Positions 1 through 8,556 of a DNA stretch of 64,000 bases are shown piece after piece. The stretch comes from Halomonas alkalisoli (GTDB lineage: Bacteria > Pseudomonadota > Gammaproteobacteria > Pseudomonadales > Halomonadaceae). The notes under the pieces are model-generated. The model saw only the letters and a list, made by a program, of their open reading frames with translations. It was not told where the DNA came from and did no database searches. The position numbers and the translations under genes are program-made. The stretch is from assembly GCF_021412585.1 (NCBI RefSeq), contig NZ_JAKCMI010000028.1, positions 62,001 through 126,000 of the forward strand, in the 5' to 3' direction. Numbering within the stretch: position 1 is the stretch's first letter; every line of letters starts with the position of its first letter.

Positions 1-834
1 CGTGCCAATGCGCAGCCGGTGATGAGCCACCCGCGGGTGCTGATCGAGGCCGGCGCCCGCAGCCAGGCAACGGTGATCGAGCATCACATCGGCGAGAGCG
101 AGGCGGCCAACTTCACCAATCTGGTGGACGAGGTCATGCTCGATCGCGGAGCGATCTTGACCCACTACAAGCTGCAGGAGGCGTCGCTCAAGGACCTTCA
201 TGTCGCCAGCATCCATGTGGAGCAGGGGCGTGACAGCCGCTACACCTCGTTCAACCTGAACCTGGGCGGTAGCCTGGTGCGCAACGACCTGGTGGTCGAC
301 CTCAATGGCAAGGGCGCCGAAGCCAACTTCAACGGCCTGTTCTTCGCCCAGGGGCGCCAGCACGTGGACAACCACACGCTGGCCAACCACAACGCGCCGC
401 TCACGTTCTCCAACGAGAACTACAAGGGCATTCTCGACGACCGGGCGCGTGGCGTGTTCAACGGCAGGGTGGTGGTCAAGCGCGACAGCCAGAAGATCGA
501 GGCGCATCAGAGCAACGCCAACCTGCTGCTCTCCGACCGTGCCGAGATCGATACCAAGCCCGAGCTCGAGATCTACGCCGACGACGTCAAGTGCTCCCAC
601 GGGGCCACGACCGGCCAGCTCGACGAGGAGGCGGTGTTCACCCTGCGCACCCGTGGCATCGACGAGCAGACGGCCCGTGGGCTGCTGACGCTCGCCTTCG
701 CCGGGGAAGTGATGGAGCGAGTGGAGCTGGAAGCCGTGGCCGAGCGGGTCGAACTGGCGGTGGCCGGCAAACTGCCGGAGCGCTTCAATCTTTCCGGGCT
801 GGTGGAAGCCGCCATGTCGTTGCATGACGACTGA
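1..834 (+). CDS. sufD: SufD, FeS cluster scaffold subunit (5'-truncated by window edge)
   Basis: The reading frame is open from base 1 (RANAQPVMSHPRVLIEAG) to the stop at 832-834, so only the C-terminal ~277 residues are visible. Seen: the beta-helix core typical of SufB/SufD, with RDSRYTSFNLNLGG, HVDNHTLANHNAP and KIEAHQSNANLLLSDRAEIDTKPELEIYADDVKCSHGAT segments, the last being the family's strongest signature. Known of the family: SufD forms the SufBC2D scaffold complex in the cytosol, which assembles FeS clusters with sulphur supplied by SufS. The next gene, 15 bp downstream, is sufS, as expected for a SUF operon. sufB and sufC presumably lie to the left of the window. The METs in the visible part are internal, not starts. 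Confidence 0.95.
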   Translation, partial: RANAQPVMSHPRVLIEAGARSQATVIEHHIGESEAANFTNLVDEVMLDRGAILTHYKLQEASLKDLHVASIHVEQGRDSRYTSFNLNLGGSLVRNDLVVDLNGKGAEANFNGLFFAQGRQHVDNHTLANHNAPLTFSNENYKGILDDRARGVFNGRVVVKRDSQKIEAHQSNANLLLSDRAEIDTKPELEIYADDVKCSHGATTGQLDEEAVFTLRTRGIDEQTARGLLTLAFAGEVMERVELEAVAERVELAVAGKLPERFNLSGLVEAAMSLHDD

Positions 835-849
835 GCCGAGGAGTCAACC

Positions 850-2109
850 ATGAATCACCTGGCCACCGATCACGTGCTCAAGACCCCGGCCCTGGATGTG
901 GCCGGGATACGTGCGCAATTTCCGATCCTCGAACGGCAGGTTCACGGCAGGCCGCTGATCTACTTCGACAACGCTGCCACCAGCCAGACGCCCCTGTGCG
1001 TCATCGATACCTTCCGCGACTACTACAGCCGCTACAACGCCAACATCCACCGCGGGCTGCACACCCTGGCCGACGAGGCCACGGCGGCCTACGAGGGCAC
1101 CCGCGAAAGGGTGCGCGCCTTCCTCAATGCGGCCGATCGGCGCGAGATCGTCTTTACCCGCGGTACCACCGAGGCGATCAACCTGGTGGCCAACAGCTGG
1201 GGCCGGGCCAATCTCCAGCCGGGCGACGAGGTGCTGGTGTCGCTGCTCGAGCACCACTCCAACATCGTGCCCTGGCAGCTTCTCGCCGACCAGCTCGGGA
1301 TCGTCGTCAAGGTGATCCCGGTGGACGAGCGTGGCGTGCTGGAACTCGACGCCTATCGCGCCCTCTTCACCGAGCGCACGCGGCTGGTGGCGGTGAATCA
1401 TGTCTCCAATGCCTTCGGCACCATCAACCCGGTGCGCGAGATGGCAACCATCGCCCATGAACATGGCGCCAGGATTCTCATCGACGGTGCCCAGGCCACG
1501 CCGCACCAGGTGGTGGACGTGCGTGACATCGATGCCGACTTCTACGCCTTCTCGGGTCACAAGGTCTACGGCTCCACCGGCGTCGGTGTGCTCTACGGCA
1601 AGGCCGAGCTGCTGGAGGCGATGCCGCCCTGGCAGGGCGGTGGCGAGATGATCAAGAGCGTCTCCTTCGACGTGCCGACTACCTTCGCCGACATCCCCCA
1701 CAAGTTCGAGGCCGGTACCCCGGCCATCGCCGAGGTCATCGCGCTTGGCGTTGCCCTCGACTGGGTCAGCGACGTGGGGCTCGCACGCATTGGCACCTGG
1801 GAGGCCGAGCTGCTGGCACGGGCCACCGCGGGTGTCTCGCGTATCGATGGGCTGAGGCTGCTCGGTACCGCGCCCGACAAGGCCGGCGTGCTCTCCTTCA
1901 TCGTCGATGGCGCCCACTCCCAGGATATCGCGCTGCTGATCGATCAGCTGGGCGTGGCGATCCGTACCGGCAATCACTGCGCCCAGCCGCTGCTGGCTCG
2001 GTTCGGTGTCGATGCCACCTGCCGGGCCTCCTTTGCCGTCTACAACACCCTGGAAGAGGTCGACGCCTTCGTGGCGGCCTTGGAGCGGGTGATCGGGATG
2101 GTGCGTTGA
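850..2109 (+). CDS. sufS: SufS cysteine desulfurase (group II)
   Basis: This 419-residue PLP enzyme removes sulphur from L-cysteine as a persulfide for FeS cluster assembly. Seen: FDNAATSQTP near the N-terminus, the PLP lysine in FSGHKVYGSTG (K238), and the catalytic cysteine in RTGNHCAQPL (C377). The short active-site loop and the RxGxHCAQP pattern mark the SufS/CsdA group rather than IscS. Length fits the family (~405-420). The ATG at 850 is preceded by GAGGAGT. It sits between sufD and sufT; its stop lies two bases before the sufT ATG, suggesting translational coupling. No sufE gene is visible here, and the activator could be elsewhere. Confidence 0.96.
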   Translation: MNHLATDHVLKTPALDVAGIRAQFPILERQVHGRPLIYFDNAATSQTPLCVIDTFRDYYSRYNANIHRGLHTLADEATAAYEGTRERVRAFLNAADRREIVFTRGTTEAINLVANSWGRANLQPGDEVLVSLLEHHSNIVPWQLLADQLGIVVKVIPVDERGVLELDAYRALFTERTRLVAVNHVSNAFGTINPVREMATIAHEHGARILIDGAQATPHQVVDVRDIDADFYAFSGHKVYGSTGVGVLYGKAELLEAMPPWQGGGEMIKSVSFDVPTTFADIPHKFEAGTPAIAEVIALGVALDWVSDVGLARIGTWEAELLARATAGVSRIDGLRLLGTAPDKAGVLSFIVDGAHSQDIALLIDQLGVAIRTGNHCAQPLLARFGVDATCRASFAVYNTLEEVDAFVAALERVIGMVR

Positions 2110-2111
2110 GC

Positions 2112-2684
2112 ATGAGTGATATCGAACAGATTGCCCGGCTGGAGCGGGGGCAGACGCTGCCGTTGCAACGTGACGTGGCGGCGATTTCGATCCCGTTCGG
2201 CAAGACCATTACCCTGCCGGAGGACAGCATCGTCAGCGTGATGCAGGCCAAGGGCAGCTCGATCAGCGTCGGCTACGAGGGTCGGCTCTACCTGATCGAG
2301 GGGGCCAACCTCGACGCCCTGGGGCTGGAGGCCCTGCCGCGGCCGACCCTGCCCGAGGATGCCACGGAGGAGGAGATCGAGCAGTTCGTCTGGGATCAGC
2401 TGCGCACCTGCTTCGACCCGGAGATCCCGGTCAATATCGTCGACCTGGGGCTGGTCTACGGCTGCCGCATCGAACGGCTGATTACCGGGGAGCGCCTCGT
2501 CACCATTCGCATGACTCTCACCGCGCCGGGCTGCGGTATGGGCGACGTCATTGCCGCCGATGCACGCAACAAGATCCTCGGTGCGCCACAAATCAGTAAG
2601 GTACACACGGAAATCGTCTTCGATCCACCCTGGAGCCGTGAGATGATGAGTGACGAGGCGAAGCTCGAGCTGGGCATGTTCTAG
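2112..2684 (+). CDS. sufT: SufT, putative FeS cluster assembly/maturation factor (DUF59)
   Basis: A 190-residue protein with a C-terminal MIP18/DUF59 domain: an acidic helix (EEEIEQFVWDQLRTCFDPEIPVNIVDLGLVYG), then VTIRMTLTAPGCGMGDVIAADARNKI with the conserved TxxGCxM cysteine motif. The N-terminal ~90 residues are the SufT-specific part. Known of the family: SufT and related DUF59 proteins act late in FeS cluster delivery. The ATG at 2112 is chosen; a TTG six bases upstream overlapping the sufS stop is less likely. It is the last gene of the visible suf operon. No terminator with a clear T-run was found in the 86 bp that follow. Confidence 0.9.
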   Translation: MSDIEQIARLERGQTLPLQRDVAAISIPFGKTITLPEDSIVSVMQAKGSSISVGYEGRLYLIEGANLDALGLEALPRPTLPEDATEEEIEQFVWDQLRTCFDPEIPVNIVDLGLVYGCRIERLITGERLVTIRMTLTAPGCGMGDVIAADARNKILGAPQISKVHTEIVFDPPWSREMMSDEAKLELGMF

Positions 2685-2770
2685 CCACAGGTCCGATTCA
2701 CTGGTGCGGTTCTCTCATTCGCAACGCGAATCGGCGCTCCTGCTTCCCCTTTCTCGATCCGGGGATATCG

Positions 2771-3511
2771 ATGGTTGCGCTGTTGTGGAAGGTCTTCAAG
2801 GTACTGCTGATGGCGCTGGGAGCCGCACTGCTCCTGGCGTCGCTGCTGTTCGTGGGAGCCAACTTCTGGGTGCTGGGCCAGACCCAGGGCCGTATCCAGC
2901 ACGCGCTGCCACTTTGCGGTCCCGAGCGGGTGGGTATCGTCTTCGGCACCTCGCACTGGACCCGCAGCGGAGTACGCAACCCCCACTTCGATGCGCGCAT
3001 CAATGCCGCCTCCCGCTTGATTCGACTGGGCAGGGTCGAGCACCTGCTGCTCTCCGGCGACAACCGGACTCGCTACTACAACGAGCCCGTGACCATGTGG
3101 CGCGACCTGCGCGGTCAGCACGTGCGTCACGAGGACATGACGCTCGACTATGCCGGCTTCAGTACCTTCGATACCCTGGCTCGGGCGCGGGACGTATTCG
3201 GCGTCGACCAGGCCCTGCTGGTCACCCAGTCCTGGCATCTTCCCCGGGCGCTTTTCATTGCCGATGCGTTGGGCGTCGAGGCGATCGGCTGTGCCGCGCC
3301 GGAGCGGCCGGTGGCCGGACTATGGCGGCTGCAGGTCAGGGAGTGGGCCGCCAGGGCATCGACCGTGGGGGATCTCTACCTCTGGGGTCGGGAGCCCTAT
3401 TTCCTGGGCCCCGTCGAGCCACTGGAGATCGCCCCACAGATATGGAATGCCGTCATGATCGACGGGGCGCTCAACGAAGTCGGGTCAGACGGTGAGGAGC
3501 CGGGGGAGTAG
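2771..3511 (+). CDS. SanA-like DUF218 envelope protein
   Basis: 246 residues with one N-terminal membrane segment (about residues 8-32: LLMALGAALLLASLLFVGAN), then a DUF218 fold (VGIVFGTSHWTRSGVRNPHFDARINAASRLIRLGRVEHLLLSGDN ... VTQSWHLPRALFIADALGVEAIGC). This order and spacing match SanA/ElyC-type proteins, which in enterobacteria affect envelope permeability to vancomycin at high temperature; the biochemical role is unsettled. It is probably anchored in the inner membrane with the domain in the periplasm. It is transcribed alone: sufT ends 86 bp upstream and the next gene converges on it. Family confident, function inferred. Confidence 0.85.
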   Translation: MVALLWKVFKVLLMALGAALLLASLLFVGANFWVLGQTQGRIQHALPLCGPERVGIVFGTSHWTRSGVRNPHFDARINAASRLIRLGRVEHLLLSGDNRTRYYNEPVTMWRDLRGQHVRHEDMTLDYAGFSTFDTLARARDVFGVDQALLVTQSWHLPRALFIADALGVEAIGCAAPERPVAGLWRLQVREWAARASTVGDLYLWGREPYFLGPVEPLEIAPQIWNAVMIDGALNEVGSDGEEPGE

Positions 3512-3534
3512 CGCCAGTGCGTTACGGTTGACGC

Positions 3535-3566
3535 GTTTCTAGCGCTGATGCAGTTTCTAGCGCTGA
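3535..3566. repeat. Tandem 18-bp duplication at the 3' end of a gene
   Basis: GTTTCTAGCGCTGA occurs at 3535-3548 and again at 3553-3566, an 18-bp period. The copy at 3553-3566 contains the stop codon (TAG on the minus strand, 3559-3557) of the helical-bundle gene; the other copy carries the same triplet just after it. It looks like a recent local slippage duplication without effect on the protein. Confidence 0.8.
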
Positions 3567-4000
3567 CGCTGCTTCTGTAGCCGATAGAGTTCACGGATCA
3601 GGGCGCGGCACTGCTGCCAGCACTCTTCGACGATGGGCTCCAGGGGGTCGGGCAGCGGGTGCGTGAACAGGGTGGAAAGCGCCTGCATCAGCACGCGCTC
3701 CTGCTCCAGCAGTTCGCCGATGACCACTTGGCTTTCGTTGCCGACGAAGCTCTTCAACCGGCTCCACAGCCACATGTAGTCGTCGCGCTCGACATCGGCA
3801 TCCCTGGGGAGCATCTTCAGATGATGCCTGGCAAGCTCCTGGAGTCGACGCATCGCCTTGGCCCTGGCCTCGTAGTGGGGCTTGAGGGCTTCGCGCAGCG
3901 ACGGGCGCAGGCGCTCCAGATTGTCCTGAAAATAATCGATGCTGTCGGCCAGCGCTTCCAGAACGCTGTCCATCGCCACTTGGCGATTGTCGAGAAACAT
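3557..4000 (-). CDS. Predicted all-alpha helical-bundle protein, unknown function
   Basis: 147 residues, predicted entirely helical, with heptad-like hydrophobic spacing and several conserved-looking E/H/R positions (MDSVLEALADSIDYFQDNLERLRPSLREALKPHYEARAKAMRRLQELARHHLK). It resembles four-helix-bundle proteins of the ferritin-like/DUF2383 kind, but no diagnostic metal-ligand motif is certain. The start is well supported: a strong AGGAGGTGA ribosome site lies nine bases upstream of the ATG. It is downstream of rimK on the same strand (82 bp gap) and could be its own unit. No function is claimed. Confidence 0.75.
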   Translation of the reverse strand: MFLDNRQVAMDSVLEALADSIDYFQDNLERLRPSLREALKPHYEARAKAMRRLQELARHHLKMLPRDADVERDDYMWLWSRLKSFVGNESQVVIGELLEQERVLMQALSTLFTHPLPDPLEPIVEECWQQCRALIRELYRLQKQRQR

Positions 4001-4081
4001 GAGCGGTCACCTCCTCCGGTGACGCAGATTGTGGGGGTCTCGCCGTCCTTTTGCCACCCCCTCGGTAAATTAATTGCCTGT

Positions 4082-4990
4082 TCAACCCTTTGGCTTGTGC
4101 GGCGTCTTGCGGGGCGTGCTGGCGTGTTTTTCCAGGTGCTCGATGATCAGGCCTGCGATGTCCTTGCCGGTAGCGGTTTCGATGCCCTGCAGTCCGGGCG
4201 AGGAGTTGACCTCCATGATCACCGGGCCGTGATTGGCACGCAACAGGTCGACGCCCGCGACCCTCAATCCCATGGCCTTGGCTGCCCGAATTGCCGTGGA
4301 GCGCTCCTCGGGGGTGATGCGGATCACGCTGGCGCTGCCCCCGCGATGCAGGTTGGAGCGAAACTCCCCATCGGCGGCCTGACGCTTCATGGACGCCACC
4401 ACCTTGTCGCCGATCACGAAGCAGCGGATGTCGGCGCCTTTCGCTTCCTTGATGTACTCCTGGACCATGATGTTGGCCTTCATGCCCATGAAGGCCTGGA
4501 TGACCGACTCGGCGGCCTGGTTGGTCTCGGCCAGCACCACACCGATGCCCTGGGTCCCTTCGAGCAGCTTGATCACCAGCGGGGCGCCCTTGACCATGGT
4601 GATCAGGTCGGGGATGTCATCGGGGGAGTGGGCAAAGCCGGTGATCGGCAGCCCCAGCCCCTTGCGCGAGAGCAGCTGCAGCGAGCGCAGCTTGTCCCGG
4701 GAGCGCGTGATGCCAACCGAGTCGTTGACCACATAGGTGCCCATCATCTCGAACTGGCGCAGCACGGCACAGCCGTAGAAGGTCACCGATGCACCGATAC
4801 GCGGAATCACGGCATCGAAATGTTCGAGTTCCTGACCCTTGAGGTGGATCGAGGGGTGGTGTGCCGCGATGCTCATGTAACAGCGCAGGGTGTCGACGAC
4901 CCGGATGCTGTGGCCGCGGTTCTCGGCGGCTTCCACCAGGCGACGTGTGGAGTAGAGATTACGATTGCGGGACAATATCGCGATATGCAT
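4082..4990 (-). CDS. rimK: RimK, ATP-grasp ligase modifying ribosomal protein S6
   Basis: 302 residues; an N-terminal domain ([27 protein letters not shown]) followed by an ATP-grasp domain: [49 protein letters not shown], and the metal-binding [15 protein letters not shown]. This is the canonical RimK/LysX arrangement and length. Known of the family: it adds glutamate residues to the C-terminus of S6, altering ribosomes; in pseudomonads it works with the protease RimB. Here the RimB-like gene ends 31 bp upstream on the same strand, supporting an operon. The start is the ATG at 4990. Confidence 0.95.
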   Translation of the reverse strand: MHIAILSRNRNLYSTRRLVEAAENRGHSIRVVDTLRCYMSIAAHHPSIHLKGQELEHFDAVIPRIGASVTFYGCAVLRQFEMMGTYVVNDSVGITRSRDKLRSLQLLSRKGLGLPITGFAHSPDDIPDLITMVKGAPLVIKLLEGTQGIGVVLAETNQAAESVIQAFMGMKANIMVQEYIKEAKGADIRCFVIGDKVVASMKRQAADGEFRSNLHRGGSASVIRITPEERSTAIRAAKAMGLRVAGVDLLRANHGPVIMEVNSSPGLQGIETATGKDIAGLIIEHLEKHASTPRKTPHKPKG

Positions 4991-5021
4991 CGAGGACTCC
5001 GAAGTCGAATGGGCGGGTGGG

Positions 5022-5459
5022 TCAGGGCTCGCCGTGGAGGAAAGTGACGCCGGGAGCCACCAGCAGGCGACGCAGGGCGCGGCGGCCCAGCAGCATCGGG
5101 TGGCGCATGTTGCGGCGATCGGTCAGGGTCAGTTCCACCATCATCTCGAGCTTGCCGAGTTGCATGGGGGTGCGTATCACATAACGCCACTCCTTGTGAC
5201 CGTTGGAACTGGTCACGCGGCGGCGATCATGGAGGTGCGTGCGAAAGACATGGGGAGGCGTCTCCTGCCCCCCGCTGCGGGTGGTGAAGCTGACCCACAG
5301 GTGACCCTCTTCCTCAAAGATCTCGATATCCTCGGCGTGCAGGGCCGAGGTGCGTGCGCCGGTGTCGACCTTGGCGCAGACCGTCATACCCATCTTCGGC
5401 AGCGTCACCATTTCACGCCGACCGATCACGGCCTTGGGGGTGTAGGGCAGTTCCTTCAT
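5022..5459 (-). CDS. rimB: RimB-like retropepsin-fold protease (PF05618, 'ATP-dependent zinc protease')
   Basis: 145 residues with the aspartic-protease-like signature [21 protein letters not shown] near the N-terminus and [20 protein letters not shown] towards the end, diagnostic of PF05618. Known of the family: the Pseudomonas RimB protein trims the glutamate tail that RimK adds to S6. A start seven codons upstream is possible, but the ATG at 5459 has AGGAAG at proper spacing and gives the usual N-terminus ([16 protein letters not shown]). It lies between the DUF3549 gene (24 bp upstream) and rimK (31 bp downstream), so probably one transcript. Confidence 0.88.
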   Translation of the reverse strand: MKELPYTPKAVIGRREMVTLPKMGMTVCAKVDTGARTSALHAEDIEIFEEEGHLWVSFTTRSGGQETPPHVFRTHLHDRRRVTSSNGHKEWRYVIRTPMQLGKLEMMVELTLTDRRNMRHPMLLGRRALRRLLVAPGVTFLHGEP

Positions 5460-5483
5460 CGATTCACTTCCTGGTCTCAATGC

Positions 5484-6506
5484 TCAGTGGCCCAACCCGG
5501 CTAGCCGCTGGCCGATGGCCGAGTCCGGAGCGGCTTCGCGCAGCACCATCAGTACCGGCAGCCGCAGGCGCGGGATCAGGGCGAGGTCCCGGGCCATGGC
5601 CGCAAAATCGGCCTGTGGTGTCTCTGCCAGCCGGCTCAGAAAGCGGGGCAGGCGTTCGGCATGTTCCAGGTGTCGCCAGCCCCGGCCGGCCATGGCCGCC
5701 AGCAGGTCCGGGCCACAGGCATTGGGGTCATCCAGCAGGGTATCGAACCACTCGCCGGCCATGGCGGCACCGCTGACGGCACGGACACAGGCGCAGAAGC
5801 TCTCGATCTCGCCCGCGGCAGCGGCGTCTTCTCCCCGGCGGCGTAGCGCCAATGCCAGGCTCTCGGGCATGTCGACATGCTCAAGACAGTAGCATAGTGA
5901 AGTCAGTACCTCGCCGGGGAGGGCGGGCAGCCGCTCGGCCAGCATCCGGCTCGCTTCTTCGTCCAGACGCACCGCGTAGTCGGCCAAGCCCTGCAGCCCC
6001 AGTGCCTGCCAGTCCAGGGGCTGTTGGCCGCTGAGATACGCCTCCACGGGCTCCAGGTGGGGGCTGGCGGGCTTGCCCATGTCATGGCTGGCCCGGGCAT
6101 GCAGCATCGCCTGGAAGTGCAGCGAGGGGGTGAAGGCCAGCGGGTTGTCCTTCATCAGATTGTCGATCGACTCGCCCGGCTCGCTGCGGCCTACCTGCTG
6201 TACGCTGCGGCCCAGCGTCTCCAGCAGCCGCTGAAGGAAGGCGTCACGGGAGGCCGGCACCAGGCGCCCCTGCTCGTCCAGCGGCAGGGCGAGAAACCAG
6301 ATCAATGGGTCGCTCATGTCGCCCAGGCGAAACACCAGGCCGACCCTGGCCTGGCTCTGCCATGGGCAGGGCCAGGGGAGATCGCCGGCTTCGAAGTCCG
6401 CCAGGGTTTCCAGGGTGCAGGGTTCGACCCTCCGCCCAAGGTGATAGGCCCGCACTTCAGCACCGGTGCGCATGAAGAAATCGTGAAGCGTATGGATCGG
6501 CTGCAT
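5484..6506 (-). CDS. DUF3549 family protein, unknown function
   Basis: 340 residues, soluble, no signal peptide or membrane segment. The N-terminal part (IHTLHDFFMRTGAEVRAYHLGRRVEPCTLETLADFEAGDLPWPCPWQSQARVGLVFRLG) and the helical, leucine-rich C-terminal half match the DUF3549 family of marine and halophilic gammaproteobacteria. No catalytic motif can be pointed to. It is the first gene of a likely operon with rimB and rimK, which suggests, only by context, a link to ribosome modification or its regulation. The gene upstream (YqcC) is divergent, so promoters lie in 6507-6735. Confidence 0.82.
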   Translation of the reverse strand: MQPIHTLHDFFMRTGAEVRAYHLGRRVEPCTLETLADFEAGDLPWPCPWQSQARVGLVFRLGDMSDPLIWFLALPLDEQGRLVPASRDAFLQRLLETLGRSVQQVGRSEPGESIDNLMKDNPLAFTPSLHFQAMLHARASHDMGKPASPHLEPVEAYLSGQQPLDWQALGLQGLADYAVRLDEEASRMLAERLPALPGEVLTSLCYCLEHVDMPESLALALRRRGEDAAAAGEIESFCACVRAVSGAAMAGEWFDTLLDDPNACGPDLLAAMAGRGWRHLEHAERLPRFLSRLAETPQADFAAMARDLALIPRLRLPVLMVLREAAPDSAIGQRLAGLGH

Positions 6507-6765
6507 GTCGACTCCGTTCTTGAAGCGTGCACTCTACCTTGCCCCCCGGGGGCTTGTCAGCCACTGGTGTGGGTCGGGCGAGAGAGAGTCTGGTCAAGAA
6601 TTGACCGATCGCTTCCAGCGCCCTGCCCATCGGGGGCGAGGGCAGCTTTCCATAGTTTATCCACAGGCTCTTGCAGGATATCTGTGTATAGAGCGCAGCA
6701 GGCCGGGGTGGCCAGGCCGGAACAGGAACGAGATAATGGAACCCAATGCAAGCGAGGTACCCGAC

Positions 6766-7098
6766 ATGACCGTTCACGAAGAGCTCGATGTGGCGCTACG
6801 CCGGCTGGAGGCCACCATGAAGGCCACCAACATGTGGCGAGTGGAGCGGCCCGACGCCGACGCCTTCGACAGTCAGCAGCCATTCTGCATCGATACCATG
6901 GCGCTGCCACAGTGGCTGCGCTTCGTCTTCATCGCGCGGCTGGATGCCCTGGTCGAGGCGGGTGGGCCGATGCCGGAGAAGTGCGACGTGGCCCCGGCGA
7001 TGGAAGCCTACCTGACTCAGCAGGGAACGCGTGCCACCGACCGGCTGCTGATCTGCAAGGCGGTGCAGGAGATCGACCAGCTGGTGACGGAAAACTGA
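6766..7098 (+). CDS. YqcC family protein (DUF446)
   Basis: 110 residues: MTVHEELDVALRRLEATMKATNMWRVERPDADAFDSQQPFCIDTMALPQWLRFVFIARLDALVEAGGPMPEKCDVAPAMEAY. The FDSxQPFxxDTMxxxxWLxxVxIxRL core matches YqcC of enterobacteria (about 109 residues). Two starts are possible: ATG 6736 (AGGA eight bases upstream) and ATG 6766 (GAGGT); the latter is chosen because it gives the family's usual N-terminus and length. Function unknown; in E. coli it is next to a tRNA pseudouridine synthase gene (truC), which is not seen here. The 260 bp upstream are intergenic and shared with the divergent DUF3549 gene; no convincing sigma-70 promoter stands out. Confidence 0.82.
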   Translation: MTVHEELDVALRRLEATMKATNMWRVERPDADAFDSQQPFCIDTMALPQWLRFVFIARLDALVEAGGPMPEKCDVAPAMEAYLTQQGTRATDRLLICKAVQEIDQLVTEN

Positions 7099-7135
7099 CG
7101 CAGGATAACCCTGACCAAGGAGAGCGAGACGAGGA

Positions 7136-7636
7136 ATGCCGTACTACTTCGCCTATGGCAGCAACATGAACACGGCCCGGGTGGAAGCGCGCATCGGGGC
7201 TACCCGGCGCGCGCTGTCCGGCGTGCTGCACGAGTACACCCTGCGCTTCGACAAGGCATCGCGGGTGGCCGGCATTGCCCACGCCAATATTGTCCCGGCG
7301 ATCGGTGGACGGGTCGAGGGCGCTCTGTTCGAGCTTGCCGAACCCCGGCAGATCGAGCTGATGGATCCTTACGAAGGTTATCCACATGAATATGAGCGCC
7401 ATCGGCTACCAGTCGTCACCGAGGAGGGCGCCATTCCGTCGTGGGTGTATATCGCTGCGCCGGGTACCACGGCTCCCTCCCTCAAGCCGGCCCGTGAGTA
7501 CCTGGCGCATCTGCTCGCTGGCGAGGCCTTTCTCAGCGGCGATTACTACCGCCGGCTGGGGCAGGTCGACGCGGTGGAAGGGCTGGAAGACGGCGTCCTG
7601 GGCCAGTTGGGCCTGTCGCGCCACTCTCCGCGCTGA
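7136..7636 (+). CDS. Gamma-glutamylcyclotransferase-like protein (GGCT/AIG2 fold)
   Basis: 166 residues starting MPYYFAYGSNMNTARVEARIG. The YxxYGSNM motif binds the gamma-glutamyl group in this fold, and the acidic residue expected for catalysis is in ELMDPYEGYPHEYER. Known of the family: it releases 5-oxoproline from gamma-glutamyl amino acids or peptides; exact substrate cannot be told from sequence. It follows the YqcC gene by 37 bp and may be co-transcribed. A hairpin (7668-7690) ends the unit. The ATG has AAGGAGAG upstream. Confidence 0.86.
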   Translation: MPYYFAYGSNMNTARVEARIGATRRALSGVLHEYTLRFDKASRVAGIAHANIVPAIGGRVEGALFELAEPRQIELMDPYEGYPHEYERHRLPVVTEEGAIPSWVYIAAPGTTAPSLKPAREYLAHLLAGEAFLSGDYYRRLGQVDAVEGLEDGVLGQLGLSRHSPR

Positions 7637-7667
7637 GAGTCGACTCGCTTCCGCTGTTGAAACGCAC

Positions 7668-7690
7668 GAGGCCCACGCAAGGTGGGCCTC
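7668..7690. terminator. Hairpin between convergent genes, probable bidirectional terminator
   Basis: Perfect 9-bp stem GAGGCCCAC / GTGGGCCTC with a 5-nt loop, located between the end of the gamma-glutamylcyclotransferase gene and the end of the first ompW gene. The minus strand is followed by only a short T stretch, so efficiency is uncertain. Confidence 0.65.
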
Positions 7691-7700
7691 GTCGGGCGCC

Positions 7701-8333
7701 CTAGAAACGGTAGCTGATACCGGCCATGAACACCCAGGGGTCGATGCTCACCTTGCCGACGTCAGTGCCATTCAGGCTGGCGTCGGTATCGATGTCGATA
7801 TACCAGGCGGCGGCGTTCACCGCCCAGTTGTCGTCCAGGCGTACGTCGACGCCCAGTTGGCCCGCCGCACCCCAGGAACTGCTCAGGTCGAGGTCCACAC
7901 CTTCGATGTCGATCTCTTCGCTGAAGAAGTTGGTGTAGTTGAGGCCGATACCGGCATAGGGCTGGATCTGTGCACCGGTGCCGCCCAGCGGGTAGTACTG
8001 CACGGTCAGGGTCGGCGGCAGATGCTTGGTGGAGGCGATGTCGGCGCCATTGAGGTGGATATCGTGCTTGAAGGGCAGTGCCGCAAGCAGTTCCACGCCG
8101 AAATTGTCGTGGAACAGGTAGCCCAGGGTGAAGCCGAGGTTGGTATCGCTGCGCACGTCGACATCGATTGTGCCGCCCGCCAGGCTGCCGTTGTTGCTCT
8201 TGGGGTCGACATGGGCAACGCCCACGCGGGTGATGAAATCGCCTTCGCTGTAGGCGAGTGCCTGGCTGCTGGCAAAGAAGGCAGTGGCGGCCAGGCCGGC
8301 GGTCAGCAGGGTGGGAAGTGCGTGCTTGCGCAT
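7701..8333 (-). CDS. ompW: OmpW family outer-membrane porin (copy 1)
   Basis: 210 residues with a signal peptide (MRKHALPTLLTAGLAATAFFASSQALA, cut before YSEGDF). The mature part has the OmpW pattern: a GVAHVDPKSNN first strand, LGYLFHDNFGVELLAALPFKHDI, LPPTLTVQYYPL, QPYAGIGLNYTNFFSE, and a terminal aromatic residue (SYRF) needed for outer-membrane insertion. Known of the family: an 8-stranded barrel with a hydrophobic channel for small nonpolar molecules. A paralogue lies 223 bp upstream on the same strand. 223 bp of upstream DNA with AT-rich stretches gives room for its own promoter. Confidence 0.92.
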   Translation of the reverse strand: MRKHALPTLLTAGLAATAFFASSQALAYSEGDFITRVGVAHVDPKSNNGSLAGGTIDVDVRSDTNLGFTLGYLFHDNFGVELLAALPFKHDIHLNGADIASTKHLPPTLTVQYYPLGGTGAQIQPYAGIGLNYTNFFSEEIDIEGVDLDLSSSWGAAGQLGVDVRLDDNWAVNAAAWYIDIDTDASLNGTDVGKVSIDPWVFMAGISYRF

Positions 8334-8508
8334 GAGTCGACTCCTGTCGTTGCAAAGGGACAGCCTCGGGCTGCCATGAACGAAGTCAGTCTACTCAGCG
8401 GCCGGGAATGAATTATTGACCCATGACAATAGTTGCTACCGACAACTAATCGGGTATTTAAAATACTCCTTATATGCATGGCCTTGATACATGTGCACAT
8501 GACGCAAA

Positions 8509-8531
8509 ACGCCGGGCGCATGGCCCGGCGT
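8509..8531 (-). terminator. Rho-independent terminator of the second ompW gene
   Basis: Perfect 9-bp stem ACGCCGGGC / GCCCGGCGT with a 5-nt loop; on the minus strand it is directly followed by TTTTG. It lies 26 bp after the stop of the ompW gene at 8557-9150. Confidence 0.8.
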
Positions 8532-8556
8532 CGTCCTGCTATCGTCTCGTTCGGCT

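Noticed and set aside
844-1977. 377-codon minus-strand frame opposite sufS
   Set aside because: Antisense of a confident gene; low-complexity shadow composition.
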